Below are positions 61,471-64,000 of a DNA stretch of 64,000 bases, piece after piece. The stretch comes from Bacteroidales bacterium MB20-C3-3. GTDB taxonomy: Bacteria; Bacteroidota; Bacteroidia; Bacteroidales; UBA932. Position 1 is the first letter of the stretch; every line of letters starts with the position of its first letter. The translations under genes were made by a program, and so were the position numbers. The notes beneath the pieces are model-generated. The model saw only the letters and a list, made by a program, of their open reading frames with translations, was not told the DNA's origin and searched no databases. The stretch is from NCBI GenBank assembly GCA_035609245.1, contig CP141202.1, positions 744,001-808,000 of the forward strand. Reading direction: 5' to 3'.

Positions 61471-61500
61471 CAAAGATAAATAATTTTAGCTATAACTAAA
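61471..61500 (-). promoter_or_regulatory. Promoter and candidate operator of the toxin operon
   Basis: Minus-strand -7 box TATCTTTG (61471-61478), 14 nt before the toxin ATG, with the inverted repeat TTTAGCTATAACTAAA (61485-61500) directly upstream. Related TTTAGTTAAA and TTTTAACTAAA text follows to 61600, suggesting several antitoxin sites. Confidence 0.6.
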
Positions 61501-61627
61501 CTTCAAACCGTTTAATATTTTAACTAAATCAAATATAATTAAGCTGTGTAGGACTAGAAATACTAAGTAAAACTATTTTCTTTTTTTAGTTAAATAGTTT
61601 ACAATTCTAAAAAAATCAGGCAAAAAT

Positions 61628-61758
61628 GGTTTGACAGGGATATTCGCATATGTGCTTATAAATCTAGCAATTGCAAATTGCTTTTTGAAAAACTCTTTAA
61701 AAAACCAATTTCTAAACACCTAACTACCTGTTAGATAAACGAATATCCCTGTCAAACC
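61628..61758 (+). repeat. Family A element A5 (131 bp)
   Basis: GGTTTGACAGGGATATTCG to CGAATATCCCTGTCAAACC; interior shares AAAAAACCAATTT and CCTGTTAGATAAACG with A3. Only 9 bp separate it from B4. Confidence 0.88.
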
Positions 61759-61767
61759 CGGCCGGTT

Positions 61768-61906
61768 CACCTTGCCACAGTTTTTGGCAAGTTGCTTTCA
61801 AAGAGGTGCTTACAAAAAGGTTTTTTTGATAATTGTGGGAATGCCTAAAAAATGCTTATCCTAATTCTCAGATTAGCAATTACTTGCCAAAAACTGTGGC
61901 AAGGTG
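61768..61906. repeat. Family B REPIN-like element B4 (139 bp), overlapping the ubiX stop
   Basis: Ends 61768-61792 and 61882-61906, identical to B1. The right end, on the minus strand, encodes the last eight residues of UbiX (HLATVFGK); the stop TAA uses its last base. Confidence 0.9.
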
Positions 61907-62542
61907 CATCCACCGCTGCTCTTCCGGCAGGGGATAGATCCGGGCGATTGAGAGGATGCGATATACAAATTGAGTAATAACTTGATTAATATCACTTTGC
62001 CCAACAGCATAAAATGCGGGGGAGGCGGGGGCAATTATGGCGCCGGCTTCGGTGAGGGTGGTCATGTTGCGGAGGTGGATGAGGGAGTAGGGTGTCTCGC
62101 GGGGGACGATAATCAGAGGGCGGCGCTCCTTCAGCTGGACATCGGCAACGCGACAAATGAGGTCATCAGAGGTGCCCGCGGCAATCCTGGCCAGAGTACC
62201 CATTGTGCATGGTATGATTATGAAGGCGTCAGGGGCGTTGGAGCCCGAGGCGTTTCTGTTGTAGTAGGTGTCGTTTGGGGTTAGGCCGAGAGGGAGGGGC
62301 AGTCCGGTTTCGTGGGGGTAGACCTGGCGGGCGGTGTCGGTGAAGATGAGGTCAAGGTCGATGCGGGGTGCGGAGGCGGGAGCCCCCGGGGCACCCGCCT
62401 CTGCACTAGCGGCGGTTTGCAGGTGGCGGACGACCTCAATTATGCGGGCGGCGTAGATCTGGCCGGAGGCACCGGTGACGCCAATCACCAGGCGGCGTGC
62501 CGCAGGCGCTGCGCCCGCGGCCGCAAGGGTGTTGCTTTCCAT
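61880..62542 (-). CDS. ubiX: UbiX-family flavin prenyltransferase
   Basis: 220 aa. VIGVTGASGQIYAARIIEV is the FMN-binding start, FIIIPCTMGTLARIAAGTSDDLICRVADVQLKERRPLIIVPRETPYSLIHLRNM the conserved centre, and RIYPLPEEQRW the usual end. Makes prenylated FMN for UbiD decarboxylases. Two Ala/Gly/Pro stretches (residues about 2-16 and 44-62) are unusual additions in GC-rich DNA. After EEQRW, MHLATVFGK and the stop come from repeat B4. Confidence 0.92.
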   Translation of the reverse strand: MESNTLAAAGAAPAARRLVIGVTGASGQIYAARIIEVVRHLQTAASAEAGAPGAPASAPRIDLDLIFTDTARQVYPHETGLPLPLGLTPNDTYYNRNASGSNAPDAFIIIPCTMGTLARIAAGTSDDLICRVADVQLKERRPLIIVPRETPYSLIHLRNMTTLTEAGAIIAPASPAFYAVGQSDINQVITQFVYRILSIARIYPLPEEQRWMHLATVFGK

Positions 62543-62546
62543 GGCG

Positions 62547-64000
62547 TTATTTTTTAGGCTGGATCTCGAGAAGGGCGACGCGGCCGTCCATTGAGCTTAC
62601 AAGGAGGCGGCCGGCGCCTACGGGCTGCACAAGGTTGATGAGTGCACCGGAGAAAGGAATCACACCCGCAAGAGAGCCATCGGCCTCATTAAGAATAAAG
62701 ATATTCCCCTTGTCGGTAGGTATGAAGATGTAGCCATAGGCGGCTGTGATGGGCGAAGGGGCAATCTCGTAACCGTAACCGGTGTGGGTGGACCAGAGAC
62801 GAACCGATTTGTCTGCATTCGGAACCGGTCCATTAAATTCAGCATCGGTACGGTACGCGAAAACTGTGTCCTGCATGGTTTTGATGTAGAGGGTATTGCC
62901 ATCCGGCGAGAGGCCGACAGATTCGCGTCCGCCTTTTGCACGCCAGAGCTCTTTACCGGTGGCAGCATCAATTGCGTGGGTCATACGCTCGGGAGTTGCA
63001 ATAAATACCTTACCATTGGCTACAAGTGGCCATACAGCTGCAGGAGATAAACCCCTACCCTTGTTGTTTGTCCAGCTCCAGAGCAGTGAGCCCGATTTTG
63101 GATCCAGTTTGTAGAGGGTAGAGCCCCAGCTTCCAAAATAGACACCATCGTTATCAACAAAGGCCTTTGACTCCACAAAACTCTTAACATCGTTAAACTC
63201 CCATACAGGTTTGCCGGTATTTATGTCAAGAGCACGGAAGATGTTGTCAGAGGCACCTATGTATACAATATTGTTGTGAATAGTGGGCGAACCGAGAACA
63301 GACTTATTTGCTTTGGTTTTCCAGATAAGCTTTCCATTGTCTTTATCCAGACAATATATATAGGTATCGGTGGCACCGAAAATTATCTTGTTGTCGTGTA
63401 TCGCAGGGGTGGAGAAGACCTTGGAGCCGGTGACAAAGCTCCAGCGGGGCTTCGCAGCTGCGGTAGCTGCAGGTGCTGCGGCCGGCGCCGCGCTTCGCGC
63501 GCCTTTGCTACCGGCTTTGCCGGTCGCGCCGGCCGCCGCATCAAACGCCTTCACCTCACCATTGGCATTCACCCAGTAAATTCTACCCTTAGCTGCACCT
63601 GAGGTAGCAGGATCCATAACAGCAGCAGAACCAATATCGGAGTTATCCTGGTAATTGAAAAGTACTTTGTGGGCAAATTTCGGGAGCGGAGTATTCATCT
63701 TAAGAGTGTGCCAGGGCTTTTTCTCTACACCGCCTGCCCTCTCGACAAATGATATATTACCGGAGCTCTTGTCAAAAGTTATGATGTTGTAGCCATGGGC
63801 CCCTTTCCCTGCACGCAGGTTCGAGCGGCCCATCACCCCGCGGATGTTTGTCAGCGGGAGATATTGCGCCCGGGAAATTTCTGCACGAAGATTTAAACCT
63901 GCAGGTGAGGCGGCCGGCTCTCCCGCCGCCTCCACCTTGTAATTATATGCCCTGTTATTGTGCCCGTGTCCGCACAAAGCAACCTCAACATTCAATCTTG
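62547..64000 (-). CDS. Metallophosphoesterase / PQQ-like beta-propeller protein (5' partial)
   Basis: The frame is open to the window edge. The first visible residues LCGHGHNNRAYN are the C-terminal GHxH metal motif of calcineurin-like phosphoesterases; the rest (about 480 aa) is a PQQ-type eight-blade propeller with repeats such as DKDNGKLIWKTKANKSVLGSPTIHNN and DINTGKPVWEF. Fusions of these two domains occur in Bacteroidota periplasmic proteins; signal peptide is outside the window. An Ala/Gly-rich insert between blades (nt 63450-63545) carries CCGGC-TTT-GCCGG. Confidence 0.85.
   Translation of the reverse strand, partial: RLNVEVALCGHGHNNRAYNYKVEAAGEPAASPAGLNLRAEISRAQYLPLTNIRGVMGRSNLRAGKGAHGYNIITFDKSSGNISFVERAGGVEKKPWHTLKMNTPLPKFAHKVLFNYQDNSDIGSAAVMDPATSGAAKGRIYWVNANGEVKAFDAAAGATGKAGSKGARSAAPAAAPAATAAAKPRWSFVTGSKVFSTPAIHDNKIIFGATDTYIYCLDKDNGKLIWKTKANKSVLGSPTIHNNIVYIGASDNIFRALDINTGKPVWEFNDVKSFVESKAFVDNDGVYFGSWGSTLYKLDPKSGSLLWSWTNNKGRGLSPAAVWPLVANGKVFIATPERMTHAIDAATGKELWRAKGGRESVGLSPDGNTLYIKTMQDTVFAYRTDAEFNGPVPNADKSVRLWSTHTGYGYEIAPSPITAAYGYIFIPTDKGNIFILNEADGSLAGVIPFSGALINLVQPVGAGRLLVSSMDGRVALLEIQPKK

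Overview
The window is chromosomal DNA from a member of the Bacteroidota, most likely order Bacteroidales. The evidence is a set of Bacteroidota-restricted families (DUF3822, DUF4290, UpxY-type NusG paralogue, DUF4493/DUF6359 lipoprotein), a complete Na+-NQR operon, SPII lipoprotein signals, and many promoters of the Bacteroidota form TTTG-N18-20-TANNTTTG. I cannot name a genus.

Layout: 1-5.3 kb is ordinary core (CoA-transferase fragment, FKBP lipoprotein, nrnA, DUF3822, rsmD) ending in tRNA-Asp. 5357-15317 is an integrated island bounded by a 16-bp duplication of the tRNA 3' end. It carries a tyrosine integrase, ORF6N and RhuM-like proteins, Bacteroides-element accessory genes, an HxlR regulator and a Tet(Q)/Tet(36)-type ribosomal protection gene with an elaborate leader. 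15.4-24.8 kb holds pirin, a dispersed arsenic locus (permease plus CxxC thioredoxin, ArsR, ArsC, Acr3, ArsF-like, ArsG-like) tied together by one palindromic operator, then fabI and thioredoxin. 26.5-29.8 kb encodes a 1077-aa multi-domain flavoprotein. 30.5-44.3 kb holds a UvrD-type helicase, nqrABCDEF, an RsmF-type methyltransferase, a GH20 hexosaminidase, pyrE and a Nudix hydrolase. 44.8-53.9 kb has GNAT, a RAYT-like Y1 transposase, a LolA-like protein, ftsK, murA, DUF4290, a NusG paralogue and a UDP-sugar dehydrogenase. 54-64 kb has an intact IS3-family element, a second RAYT-like gene, rplU-rpmA, an ATPase, a likely toxin-antitoxin-SecB-chaperone operon, ubiX and a PQQ-propeller phosphoesterase cut by the window end.

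The most unusual property is the density of palindromic repeats from about 29.8 kb onward. At least four intergenic families recur: A, about 130 bp with TTGACAGGGATATTCG ends; B, 105-140 bp, each end itself a hairpin, REPIN-like; C/E, perfect GC-rich palindromes in a shared frame; D, about 50-90 bp modular hairpins. Two RAYT-like transposases lie among them. Repeats supply the start codon or the C-terminal codons and stop of three genes (lolA-like, ubiX, GNAT). Separately, GC-rich Ala/Gly/Pro inserts full of short hairpins, often with a TTC loop, sit in frame in murA, ftsK, the UDP-sugar dehydrogenase, the rRNA methyltransferase, the UvrD linker, ubiX and the PQQ protein. That combination, active-looking REPIN/RAYT biology plus in-frame palindromic inserts in housekeeping genes, is the best candidate here for something undescribed.

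All assignments come from reading motifs and from memory of families. No alignment, database search or folding program was run.
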